DNA of 64,000 bases from Glaciecola sp964621345 (GTDB lineage Bacteria > Pseudomonadota > Gammaproteobacteria > Enterobacterales > Alteromonadaceae): assembly GCA_964621345.1 (NCBI GenBank), contig CAZUON010000003.1, forward strand, positions 1 to 64,000. The letters are read 5' to 3'. The notes beneath the pieces were generated by a model, which had not been told where the DNA came from, did no database searches, and was given only the letters and a program-made list of their open reading frames with translations. The translations under genes and the position numbers were made by a program. Of this stretch, positions 24,957 to 33,338 are shown piece by piece. Within the stretch, counting starts at the first letter, position 1. Each line of letters begins with the position of its first letter.

Positions 24957-26867
24957 TTAGCTTACGGTCCGATTACGGCCATCCTGCTTAGCTTTGTAAA
25001 GCAAGGTATCGGCTTTGGCTAGCATGGTCTTATAGTCTTGTGTACTAACAAGTAGTTGCGACACCACGCCAATACTTACAGAGCATTTGACCTGATTACC
25101 TTCAAATGAAAACAAAGAATTATAAAGAGATACTCTAACATCTTCCATTATTTGGGTCATTTGTTTTGCCGACTTGTTTTGACCAACAACCACAAACTCT
25201 TCCCCTCCAAAGCGACAAGCAAACAGCTCTGACGCATTCAATTTTGTGCGCAGTAAATCAGCAAAGCACTTCAAAATATAGTCGCCACAAAGGTGTCCGT
25301 AAGTATCATTTATACGCTTAAAATGGTCTAAGTCTAATATCGCTACCGAGAGAGACTGGGCTCTTTTAATACAATTCTCGCTGACGACAATGATGTGCTC
25401 ATCAAATAGGTAGCGATTTGGCAAACCTGTTAACCCATCTACATTACGCGTATGCTTCAATTCTAAACTTGCCTGAGATAATTCGTTAAGCGCATGTTCA
25501 AGTTGCGAGGTTTGCGCTTGTACCTGTTGTTCAAGCTTTTCTTGTGTTTGCTGTTGCGCTTCAATAAGAACATCTTTGTTGCGCAACATTTCTTGCTCTT
25601 TACGTAAGGCAATTTCTCGGTCTTGTAATGCTTGTTGCCGATTTTTGCGATACATATTAATCAAACCAGTCCCAATGAGTAAGGTTTCAACAGCAAACCC
25701 TGTCACGTTTATGAACATAGGATCTAGATTGATCGGCAACACATCAAAACGCTCAAGCGCCGACAGTAAAACTGATGCATTCAATATCAACCAAACGTAG
25801 GTGAAAAATTTAGCTCGTGCCCTTCCTGTCCCCTTACTGATTAAACAAACGATTAAAGTGATTACGCTGTTAGCGCCAAGCGAGACGATACTTACTTGTG
25901 TCAATGTTGGGCTTGAATAAAATACCCCAAGTAAAATCAACAGCACGTACAGCCTTATTTGCCATTTAATAATATGACTTGCTGTAAAATTAAGGTGTTT
26001 GAGCTCAAGTACTTTTTGCGTAAACAGTAAAAGAAACAACATCGTAATATTGATACTTAAACTACCAGCAGTTTGCTGAATATAAGGCGAATCAGACCAT
26101 ATATATTGATAACCATGACCACTTACCGCAGCCAAATGCATCGCAAATGCGAGCAGATAGCCAGCATAAAAGCCGTATTCAGTATTGTTAGAGGTAGCGA
26201 ACATCATTAATGAGTAACATAGCAAGGCAAAGATATATCCATACACCACACCATGAAACATCGAGATATCACTCATATATTCGAGATATGAGGGGGTATC
26301 CCATACGCGTAAATTAAGGTTAACTGCGATTGTGCTGCTCGCTTTTACGATGATACTCAATTGAGCGCTAACCATCGGCACTTCTACAACAAAGTTTTCG
26401 CTGGCAATGGGTCTCAAATCAAAGGCTTGTGTGTCTCCTAGCGAGTGCTTTGAAACTATGGTCTCATTATCTTTAACAAACCAAAGCTGAACATCATCAA
26501 TCAATGCATCGTTAAATACCAATACCCGCCGCGTAACACTATCATTATTAGAGAGTGTAACCTTAACCCAGTACGCTTCGCGACTATTGCCGAAGTTTAA
26601 GCTATTTGTGCTTTTCCATTCTGAATCGGGAGTTGCAATCATATCCTCGATATCCATTCCGCGCTTCGTATCGACTATGTAAGCTTGTGAGGCAACAGCA
26701 TTTCCTGCATAGTCTGGTCGGCTTAGATGCATCGAAACATATACCAACATAAATATCGACGCGAATAAAAATAGCGAAATAATAGGCTGAGATTTCATTG
26801 TCGAAAAAATGCCAAAAGAGCGTGTGGCGTCAGAGTTATGGACGGGGAGCGTTTTAAAATCGTTCAT
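24957..26867 (-). CDS. 7TMR-DISM diguanylate cyclase without I-site
   Basis: A 636-residue membrane sensor. An N-terminal helix (about 28-47) precedes a periplasmic 7TMR-DISMED2-like domain (about 60-195), seven membrane helices (about 205-400), a coiled coil (about 410-470) and a GGDEF domain (about 475-636). The active loop is GGEEF in FGGEEFVVVG, so it should make c-di-GMP. The RxxD inhibitory site expected five residues before it is ASEL here, that is, missing. It overlaps the upstream paralogue by four bases. The ligand of the periplasmic domain is unknown; carbohydrate or peptide ligands are proposed for this class. Confidence 0.88.
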   Translation of the reverse strand: MNDFKTLPVHNSDATRSFGIFSTMKSQPIISLFLFASIFMLVYVSMHLSRPDYAGNAVASQAYIVDTKRGMDIEDMIATPDSEWKSTNSLNFGNSREAYWVKVTLSNNDSVTRRVLVFNDALIDDVQLWFVKDNETIVSKHSLGDTQAFDLRPIASENFVVEVPMVSAQLSIIVKASSTIAVNLNLRVWDTPSYLEYMSDISMFHGVVYGYIFALLCYSLMMFATSNNTEYGFYAGYLLAFAMHLAAVSGHGYQYIWSDSPYIQQTAGSLSINITMLFLLLFTQKVLELKHLNFTASHIIKWQIRLYVLLILLGVFYSSPTLTQVSIVSLGANSVITLIVCLISKGTGRARAKFFTYVWLILNASVLLSALERFDVLPINLDPMFINVTGFAVETLLIGTGLINMYRKNRQQALQDREIALRKEQEMLRNKDVLIEAQQQTQEKLEQQVQAQTSQLEHALNELSQASLELKHTRNVDGLTGLPNRYLFDEHIIVVSENCIKRAQSLSVAILDLDHFKRINDTYGHLCGDYILKCFADLLRTKLNASELFACRFGGEEFVVVGQNKSAKQMTQIMEDVRVSLYNSLFSFEGNQVKCSVSIGVVSQLLVSTQDYKTMLAKADTLLYKAKQDGRNRTVS

Positions 26868-28819
26868 TCTGGGGCAACAAAGGCACTCGCAATCACTTGA
26901 TTACGGCCATTATTTTTAGCTTCATACAGTAGCTTGTCTGCATGAGCGATTACCAATGCCTGTTGTTCATCTGGTCCGCTTACACATGAGGTTAGCCCAA
27001 TGCTCACCGTCAAATGAATGCTCTCATTGTCAAAGTTTACTGGGGTATTGTGCACAACCTCGCGTACTTTCTCCATTAAATCGCTTGCGCCTTGTAAGTC
27101 GGTATTAGGCAAAATAACCACAAACTCTTCGCCACCGTAACGGCAAATTACGTCCGCGGGACGTTGTATATGCTTTTGTAGCAGACCTGCAAAAACTTTG
27201 AGGCACTCGTCTCCTGCTAAATGGCCATAGTTATCATTGATTTTCTTAAAATAGTCGATGTCGAGCATAGCTAAGCTCATCGCCCGCCGCTCACGCCGGC
27301 TTCGCCTAAACTCCCCCAACAAGCGTTTATCAAAATAACGGCGGTTCATTAAACCAGTGAGTGGGTCGATAGCACTTAAGCGTTCTAACTCTCGGTTAGC
27401 TTCTGACAACTCTCGCATTGCGATTTCGAGCTCTAGCGTGCGCTCACCCACACTATATTCCAGCGCTTCTTTTGTTTTTTCCTGTAATGCTAACAGCTCA
27501 TCTTTTACCGCCACTGCATCGCGCTCGTTTTTCATCGCAAGCGCTTTTGCATTTTCTGCTTCTGTGTATTGCGTACTGAAGCTTATGGCCAACGCCAAAG
27601 CAAGCAAGAGTGTTTCAGCAATCGCTCCCACCATAAGTAAATAACTCGAATCCATCGGCAGTTCGTAAACGCCTAGATTTTCGAGTGTTAACGCAATACC
27701 TGAAATCAGCAAGACCGCCCATGCACCTGAGAAATAGCGCGCAATCAAATTACCTTGAACCGCCAATCTAAAACTTGCAATGAGGATTACAGGCGTCGTC
27801 AATGCAATCATAATCAAAATGCTTTGTAGCAACACCGGGTAGGACAAAACAAAGGTCAAAGCAAACAGGACAAAAAATACATAGCGAACCGCCCTGAGCA
27901 AGCGGTATGCTCGGGTACTTGTATTTTTTAAGTCTAATACTTGGATAGAAAAAGTAATTATTAGTATCAACGTTGCACAAGCAAAAAATGCAATTGAGCG
28001 CTCTTGAAACCATACGCTATTTGACCACAAGTAGCGAAAACCGACACCATGTAAAGTCGCTGTAACCATAGCAATACTTAATACATAAGCGGTGTAAACG
28101 GCAAATGTGATGTTGCGAGTTGTGGCGTAAATAAATAGGTTGCTCAAGGCCATCGCTATCATGTAACCAAAAAACAAGCCCATAAAGAGCTTATGTGCGC
28201 CGCTATACTCAATAAAATCGCCCTTCTCCCACATTCGCAGTGGCACCTTAATCGGCCCTTCGCTTTTTACCCGCAACAAAATCGTAATGTCGCTACTTTC
28301 AGCTCTTACGGGAAAAAGGAATTGTTCGTGTTGAATCGGACGGTAAGAAAAAGGTCGATCGTCACCTGCTACAAAAGCAGAAATAGCAACTGGGTAACTT
28401 TTCTCATCGATAGCGCCTTTCTGATTAGTTAGGCTGCTACTATCGAACACCCACACATCGACATGGTCTAATAAGCCGTAATTGATTTCAAATAAGTACT
28501 GTTCGCCCTGAACCAGCTCTTGTGGCTTAACCTTTAACCAATGGACATAATCAGAGAGGCCTAAGTTTTCAGTAGTAAAATCTTTCCAGTGGCTGGGGTC
28601 AAGTTGCCAAATTTTTTGTTCGTCAATCGAGGTTTGCTGGCTAATGAGATTAGTGTCTACTAAGTATTCAGCGTCGAGCGCTAAACTTTTTTCTTCTATT
28701 TTGGAGGTTAATGCGATTGTCAAAGCCAACAAACCCAACACGAACACAGATACTAAGGCAGCAATCCAATAGCTTCTGTCTGATGGGATGACGGTCGTTG
28801 ACGGCATCGGGGTCCTCAA
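26864..28819 (-). CDS. 7TMR-DISM diguanylate cyclase with I-site
   Basis: A 651-residue paralogue of the next gene with the same plan: TM helix at about 18-37, 7TMR-DISMED2-like periplasmic domain at about 50-205, seven helices to about 420, coiled coil, and GGDEF domain at about 490-645 (DPLTGLMNRRYFD at its start). The loop is GGEEF in RYGGEEFVVILP, and RPAD five residues before it forms the product-inhibition I-site. It overlaps tatD upstream and its paralogue downstream by four bases each, so it is very likely in the tat transcript. Confidence 0.89.
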   Translation of the reverse strand: MRTPMPSTTVIPSDRSYWIAALVSVFVLGLLALTIALTSKIEEKSLALDAEYLVDTNLISQQTSIDEQKIWQLDPSHWKDFTTENLGLSDYVHWLKVKPQELVQGEQYLFEINYGLLDHVDVWVFDSSSLTNQKGAIDEKSYPVAISAFVAGDDRPFSYRPIQHEQFLFPVRAESSDITILLRVKSEGPIKVPLRMWEKGDFIEYSGAHKLFMGLFFGYMIAMALSNLFIYATTRNITFAVYTAYVLSIAMVTATLHGVGFRYLWSNSVWFQERSIAFFACATLILIITFSIQVLDLKNTSTRAYRLLRAVRYVFFVLFALTFVLSYPVLLQSILIMIALTTPVILIASFRLAVQGNLIARYFSGAWAVLLISGIALTLENLGVYELPMDSSYLLMVGAIAETLLLALALAISFSTQYTEAENAKALAMKNERDAVAVKDELLALQEKTKEALEYSVGERTLELEIAMRELSEANRELERLSAIDPLTGLMNRRYFDKRLLGEFRRSRRERRAMSLAMLDIDYFKKINDNYGHLAGDECLKVFAGLLQKHIQRPADVICRYGGEEFVVILPNTDLQGASDLMEKVREVVHNTPVNFDNESIHLTVSIGLTSCVSGPDEQQALVIAHADKLLYEAKNNGRNQVIASAFVAPE

Positions 28820-29598
28820 TTGTTGAATAAATAGTTGGCATTTTGATATGCCGCATGCGCAATTTCTTCTACCGAAACTTGCTTTATCTGTGCTATTTTT
28901 TCAGCAATGGCATAGATATATTTTGGAGCATTTTGCTTTGCTCTAGGTCGCACCGTTTTTGGGAATAAATAAGGAGCATCCGTCTCTAGCAGCAACTTGT
29001 CTAAGGGCAATGATGCTACCGCAGCTTGTAAATCTTGTCCGCGTTTATCATCACATACCCAAGCCGTTATGCCGATATAGCATCCCAAATCCAAGTATTT
29101 ATGCATCTGCGGCGACGTTCCTGTAAAACAATGTGCGACCAAAAAGGGAAGCTTGTGATGCACTTTTTGCAACATGGCATACTGTGTATCAAAGGCATCT
29201 CGCTCGTGCAAATACACGCCTTTTTGATATTCAACCGCTATCTTAAGTTGTGTATCAAAAGCATTAATTTGATTATTTTGGGTCGAAAAATTACGATTAA
29301 AATCTAAGCCACATTCCCCCACAGCAGCAATTTTATTATCGGCCAAAAGCGCCCGAAGTTTAGTCCAAGATTCCGGTTTGATATTGTCAGCATAGTGAGG
29401 ATGAACCCCTGCGGTTGCGTGGAGGCGTAAGTTATTCAGGGGCGATTTTTGCATAAGAGAAATAGCGCGCTGCGATTCATCAATATCGCTAGAAATTACC
29501 AATACATCCGTCACTTTTGCATCGACGGACTCTTGCGTAACCATTTCAAGATCAAAGCGGGGATCTAAAAGGTTAACGCCGGTATCGAACCATTGCAC
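28816..29598 (-). CDS. tatD: TatD family 3'-5' deoxyribonuclease
   Basis: Metal-dependent hydrolase of the TatD family, a cytoplasmic 3'-5' exonuclease in E. coli not needed for Tat export. It begins FDTGVNL, where other TatD-like proteins have HxH, as in E. coli TatD (FDIGVNL). GVHPH, GECGLD, the HERDAF metal His, AHCFTG and ETDAPYL follow. 260 residues, normal length. It starts one base after the stop of the secreted-protein gene and overlaps the diguanylate cyclase gene. Confidence 0.94.
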   Translation of the reverse strand: MQWFDTGVNLLDPRFDLEMVTQESVDAKVTDVLVISSDIDESQRAISLMQKSPLNNLRLHATAGVHPHYADNIKPESWTKLRALLADNKIAAVGECGLDFNRNFSTQNNQINAFDTQLKIAVEYQKGVYLHERDAFDTQYAMLQKVHHKLPFLVAHCFTGTSPQMHKYLDLGCYIGITAWVCDDKRGQDLQAAVASLPLDKLLLETDAPYLFPKTVRPRAKQNAPKYIYAIAEKIAQIKQVSVEEIAHAAYQNANYLFNN

Positions 29599-30222
29599 TT
29601 ACTTAACTCTTTTTACTCTTACACGGCGGTTACTGCTAGGCTTGCCTAAGTAATGGGCAGACATAAGTCCTTTTTCAATGTATATCTCCATTCCTTCTCT
29701 TAATCTCAAACGGCTAGTTTCGGTCTCACGCCACATTTGACCATTTGTTAGAGTAAAGGTCCTTATTTCTCGACGATTCTCACTCACATCCTCAATTACA
29801 CTTTCTATTCGAGTTAAGGTTTCGTCAGCATCTTCATCGTTTCTTTCTAGATCTTCAGCGCCAAAGTCTGCGATCATCGCATCTTTTGTGGATTCAGCCT
29901 TTGTGGGTGCTTCAATCGCAGCATCAGCAGGAGGCATTGCATTTATAGGCGTGCTTGTTGCGGCCACTGCGCTTGCAGCGTGTTGTTCATTAATCAGTTT
30001 CGGCGGAGCGACCACCGCGGGTGCATCCTTAACTTGAGGCTCGGTTCGCTTTGCTTCCACTTGTGCTTGCTTAACATTACTCTTCACTTTAAAAAAGTTG
30101 TCATAACAGGCCAGTCTCACCGAATCACTCTCAATCATGGTGCACTTTTCAACGTCTATTTGGTTTTGTGCAAAACCCAAGGCTGAAACACTAAGCAAGG
30201 CAACACCGATTAATATTTTCAT
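29599..30222 (-). CDS. exported protein of unknown function in the tat operon
   Basis: A 207-residue protein with a Sec signal peptide (MKILIGVALLSVSALGFAQ). The mature start carries CTMIESDSVRLACYDNFF, a Cys-x(n)-RLACYD motif also seen in VasI-like and other small periplasmic proteins. Residues 60-135 are Ala/Pro/Glu-rich and probably unstructured. The C-terminal 70 residues (NGQMWRETETSRLRLREG, then GNRRVRVKRVK-like basic end) look like a small beta domain found in many proteobacterial unknowns. It overlaps tatC and abuts tatD, so it is co-expressed with Tat genes. No function is assigned. Confidence 0.72.
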   Translation of the reverse strand: MKILIGVALLSVSALGFAQNQIDVEKCTMIESDSVRLACYDNFFKVKSNVKQAQVEAKRTEPQVKDAPAVVAPPKLINEQHAASAVAATSTPINAMPPADAAIEAPTKAESTKDAMIADFGAEDLERNDEDADETLTRIESVIEDVSENRREIRTFTLTNGQMWRETETSRLRLREGMEIYIEKGLMSAHYLGKPSSNRRVRVKRVK

Positions 30223-30968
30223 TCTTTTGTTCCTATTTGTTCTTCTGTAGATGCTCTTTTATTCGTATAAAAGCCGCCTATGATTACCCCTATTTCGAAC
30301 AAAAGCCACATGGGCAGTGCCAGTAAAGTCTGTGATATAACATCGGGAGGCGTCAGTAACATTCCTAAAACAAAGACGCCAACAATCACATAGGGACGTT
30401 TTTTGCGAAGATTGTCTGGCGTAGTTACGCCAGTCCAGCACATCAAAATAATGGCCACTGGAATCTCAAAAGCCACGCCAAAAGCAAAAAACAGTTTGAG
30501 TACAAAATTCAAATAGCTCGATATATCGGTACTGATGAGTACACCATCTGGCGCGACACTATTGAAAAACATAAACGCTAGGGGGAATACAACGTAATAC
30601 GCAAAAGCCATTCCTGCATAAAATAACAAGGTGCTACTGACTAATAAAGGCGCAACCATCTTCTTTTCGTTTTTATATAATCCCGGCGCCACAAAGCCCC
30701 ATACTTGATATAACACCACGGGAATTGCAATAAAGAAGGATAAGACCAAAGTAAGCTTAAACGGCGCTAAGAACGGAGATGCAACGTCGGTTGCAATCAT
30801 ACTCGCGCCTACGGGCATGGTTGCCACCAATGGCTCAGCCAAATAGGCATATAAGTCTTGGGCAAAATAAAACAGACATAAAAAAACGATTAACACCGCT
30901 AGTAGGGCTCGTAATATACGAGTCCTAAGTTCAATTAAGTGGGAGATGAAACTGCTCTGCTCGCTCAT
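30219..30968 (-). CDS. tatC: Tat translocase subunit TatC
   Basis: Core receptor of the twin-arginine translocase, recognising RR signal peptides. 249 residues with six helices; conserved SFISHLIELRTRILRAL at the N terminus, FxxFKLT region (LAPFKLTLV) and YQVWGFVAPGLYKNEKK in the second loop. It lies five bases after tatB and overlaps the following secreted-protein gene by four bases. Confidence 0.97.
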   Translation of the reverse strand: MSEQSSFISHLIELRTRILRALLAVLIVFLCLFYFAQDLYAYLAEPLVATMPVGASMIATDVASPFLAPFKLTLVLSFFIAIPVVLYQVWGFVAPGLYKNEKKMVAPLLVSSTLLFYAGMAFAYYVVFPLAFMFFNSVAPDGVLISTDISSYLNFVLKLFFAFGVAFEIPVAIILMCWTGVTTPDNLRKKRPYVIVGVFVLGMLLTPPDVISQTLLALPMWLLFEIGVIIGGFYTNKRASTEEQIGTKE

Positions 30969-30972
30969 ATTA

Positions 30973-31431
30973 TTAGTCTTTTACTGACGCATCGTGCGCC
31001 TTGTTATCAGTCTCAGCATGTTGCTTGTTCACATCAGCATTCTCAACTTGAGCACGCTTGTCTTGATTAGCATTGGTCTGATTATCGTTTTCAGACTGCG
31101 CTTTAGAATTTGTAGGGTCAACGGTGCCGCCTGATGTACTCTCATAAGGTTTTTGCACCGATGCCGCAGCGGCGCGCAATTCATCTACGCTTTTTTTAAT
31201 ATCGCCACCGATATTATCTAGACCCATTTGTTCGGCTTTCTTTAAATTTTCATGTAACTCATGCGCTTTTAGTTGTTGCGACATTTCTTCTTTGAAACCA
31301 TTCGCCACGCCTTTTATTGACTTAATCGTATCGGCACACGAGCGAATAAACGAGGGTAAGCGTTCTGGCCCAATTACCAAAAGCGCAATGATCCCAATGA
31401 CTAAGAGTTCCCAAAAGCCAATATCAAACAT
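30973..31431 (-). CDS. tatB: Tat translocase subunit TatB
   Basis: Partners with TatC in substrate recognition. The N terminus MFDIGFWELLVIGIIALLV is followed by GPERLP and an amphipathic helix (about 22-75); residues 80-152 form a hydrophilic, Asn/Asp/Lys-rich tail. Only five bases separate it from tatA upstream and five from tatC downstream. Confidence 0.96.
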   Translation of the reverse strand: MFDIGFWELLVIGIIALLVIGPERLPSFIRSCADTIKSIKGVANGFKEEMSQQLKAHELHENLKKAEQMGLDNIGGDIKKSVDELRAAAASVQKPYESTSGGTVDPTNSKAQSENDNQTNANQDKRAQVENADVNKQHAETDNKAHDASVKD

Positions 31432-31436
31432 ATCGC

Positions 31437-31691
31437 TTAGTCTTTGCTAGCAGTTTTTTCGTTGCTTTTATCTAGCGATTCAGCACTTGTATTTTCGCTC
31501 TTATTTTCAACCGCTTGAAAATCTGCATCTTTCGTTTCGTTTTCTTTTTTCTCTGCATCGTCGTTCATGGCATTCTTAAAGCCTTTCAAGGCAGAACCTA
31601 AATCGCCGCCAACATTACGCAGTTTTTTTGTTCCAAATAGCAACACTACAATCAAAAGGATGATGCCTATTTGCCAAATACTGATTCCCAT
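31437..31691 (-). CDS. tatA: Tat translocase subunit TatA
   Basis: Pore-forming subunit of the Tat system, 84 residues. A single membrane helix (WQIGIILLIVVLLF), the hinge GTKKLRNVGGDLG with the conserved Phe-Gly pair, and an amphipathic helix SALKGFKNAM are followed by an acidic tail. AAGGGG precedes the ATG. It is first in an eight-gene minus-strand run that reaches hemB. The 149 bp upstream, shared with the divergent gene at 31841, should hold the promoter. Confidence 0.96.
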   Translation of the reverse strand: MGISIWQIGIILLIVVLLFGTKKLRNVGGDLGSALKGFKNAMNDDAEKKENETKDADFQAVENKSENTSAESLDKSNEKTASKD

Positions 31692-31840
31692 TGTCCCGTA
31701 CCCCTTTTACTTATCTGCATGATATAAATATCAAAAAATTGTAAATATGCTGTTTTTATGATGGTATTGTAATATTCGTTTAAGTATATCACCGCTTAGT
31801 GTTGGGCATCACAAAAATTTCAGGGATTTAGTAAAGCTTT

Positions 31841-32827
31841 ATGCGTAATGATGCATCGGTCAATGCTCTTATTAAAAGCTACTTCCTAAGCGTTGTAGTG
31901 TTGTACGCTATTTCCCCTCCTGCTTACTCCCAAGAGGAGAGACCGTCTGAGCCCAGTACCTTCGAATCTCGATATAAATATTGCAGTGAAAACGCGTGGC
32001 TCGACGATGCCTATTGTTATTTAAATTACGGTGTCGATTCTACAGCTAACAGCATCAACAGTTGGTTCTTGCACGAGAGTATGGATCCCTCCATTGCGAC
32101 TACCAAAGGACGTTTAAGACTTGGTTGGGAGCCACGCAGCGGCGCGCTAAACCAGTTTGATGTTCGCTTTCGCATACGCGCAAAATTCCCAAGTTTAAAA
32201 GACCGTTACGAACTCCTCTTGTCTGACGAAGAAGACGGCGTCAATCAGCAAGACATAAAAGCGGCACAAAACCGCGACTTAGCCGCTGATGATCGCGCCA
32301 ATGTAGCATTACAATTTAAAAAGAACGAAGATGACCACCTTGCATATCGACTAGGTATTGGTCGTGGTAGTCAAATTTATACTCGAGTTCGATTTGACGA
32401 TGAGTTAGATCTAAATAAAGACACGAAATTTTATTATTACGCCGAAGCGAACTATTATTCTGGTGATAAATTTGGCTTTGAAGTGGATGGTGTTTTTAGT
32501 AGTCAAATAACCAATAATTCGGCGTTTGAGTTTAGCAACAGTTTCCAGTATCGCGACAATCGTAAAGACTGGTATTGGCGTCATGAGGCTCGATACCTAA
32601 TTCTGGATGAGGACGATAAAAGCTATCTATTTACCGCTAGCATCGATGGGTTTAGCGAGCCCAATTTTCGAAAAGAAAGTATATTAGTTAGTGCTCGCTA
32701 TAAGCAAAGAGTATTTAGAGAATGGTTATATTTGGAAATAGAGCCATTTATACTTTGGCTTAGAGAAGAAAATTTTCGGACATCTTACGGTATTGCTTTG
32801 CGGGCAGAGATACACTTTTCAACTTAA
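31841..32827 (+). CDS. predicted outer-membrane beta-barrel protein
   Basis: A 328-residue protein of unknown function. Residues 1-30 look like a signal peptide ending SPPAYSQ. Two cysteines (YKYCSENAW and DDAYCYLNYG) lie early in the mature protein. From residue 90 on, short alternating polar/aromatic strands dominate (RLRLGWEPRSG, FDVRFRIRAKFP, TKFYYYAEANYYSGD, KDWYWRHEARYLIL), and it ends in AEIHFST, close to a barrel's last strand. An outer-membrane barrel is inference from this pattern. It is divergent from tatA and convergent with erpA. Confidence 0.6.
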   Translation: MRNDASVNALIKSYFLSVVVLYAISPPAYSQEERPSEPSTFESRYKYCSENAWLDDAYCYLNYGVDSTANSINSWFLHESMDPSIATTKGRLRLGWEPRSGALNQFDVRFRIRAKFPSLKDRYELLLSDEEDGVNQQDIKAAQNRDLAADDRANVALQFKKNEDDHLAYRLGIGRGSQIYTRVRFDDELDLNKDTKFYYYAEANYYSGDKFGFEVDGVFSSQITNNSAFEFSNSFQYRDNRKDWYWRHEARYLILDEDDKSYLFTASIDGFSEPNFRKESILVSARYKQRVFREWLYLEIEPFILWLREENFRTSYGIALRAEIHFST

Positions 32828-32858
32828 ATAAGCGGACCTATGCTGACCCGCCTAGATA

Positions 32859-32892
32859 GCATCGTTTAGTATTTTTAAATACTAAACGATGC
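32859..32892. terminator. 34-bp hairpin at the convergent ends of the barrel gene and erpA
   Basis: Arms of 16 bp (32859-32874 and 32877-32892) are perfectly complementary around TT. The right arm includes the erpA stop and its last codons (ASFSI). With the short T/A run at the centre it is a probable bidirectional terminator. Confidence 0.65.
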
Positions 32893-33219
32893 ACCACAAC
32901 CACAGGTTGTTGACGCATTAGGATTATTTACCAAAAAGCGCGAACCTTCGAGACCTTCAGTGTAATCAACAATTCCACCTACTAAATATTGTAAGCTCAT
33001 AGGGTCAACAACCAATGTTACGCTTTGCTTCTCTATGGTCATGTCACCCTCGTTCACTTTTTCATCAAAAGTAAAGCCATATTGAAACCCAGAGCAACCT
33101 CCGCCTGTTACGTACACTCTTAGTTTAAGGTTGGGGTTTTCTTCCTCTGCCACTAAACTTGCAACTTTACTTGCCGCTGCATCTGAAAACTCTATGGGCA
33201 TTGCCGTTTCAACTGACAT
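32875..33219 (-). CDS. erpA: iron-sulfur cluster insertion protein ErpA
   Basis: A-type carrier that delivers Fe-S clusters to apoproteins such as IspG and IspH. 114 residues with the three conserved cysteines: one in TGGGCSGFQYGF and two in the C-terminal TCGCGASFSI. The N terminus has the usual FSDAAASKV. Its last codons are part of a long hairpin with the convergent neighbour. The DUF6776-like membrane protein lies upstream on the same strand. Confidence 0.96.
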   Translation of the reverse strand: MSVETAMPIEFSDAAASKVASLVAEEENPNLKLRVYVTGGGCSGFQYGFTFDEKVNEGDMTIEKQSVTLVVDPMSLQYLVGGIVDYTEGLEGSRFLVNNPNASTTCGCGASFSI

Positions 33220-33338
33220 GCAAACTCTCCAATTTCGATAGCGCGAGGTAATTTATAAAGATCCTCCACCCGCCATATTCTTTGTTTATCTGTAATATTG
33301 CCGCGATTATCTAGTACTTGAGTAATTTAATCAAGTAT

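Noticed and set aside
27768..28013. short minus-strand ORF inside a diguanylate cyclase gene
   Set aside because: Out-of-frame reading of membrane-helix codons; no start signal.
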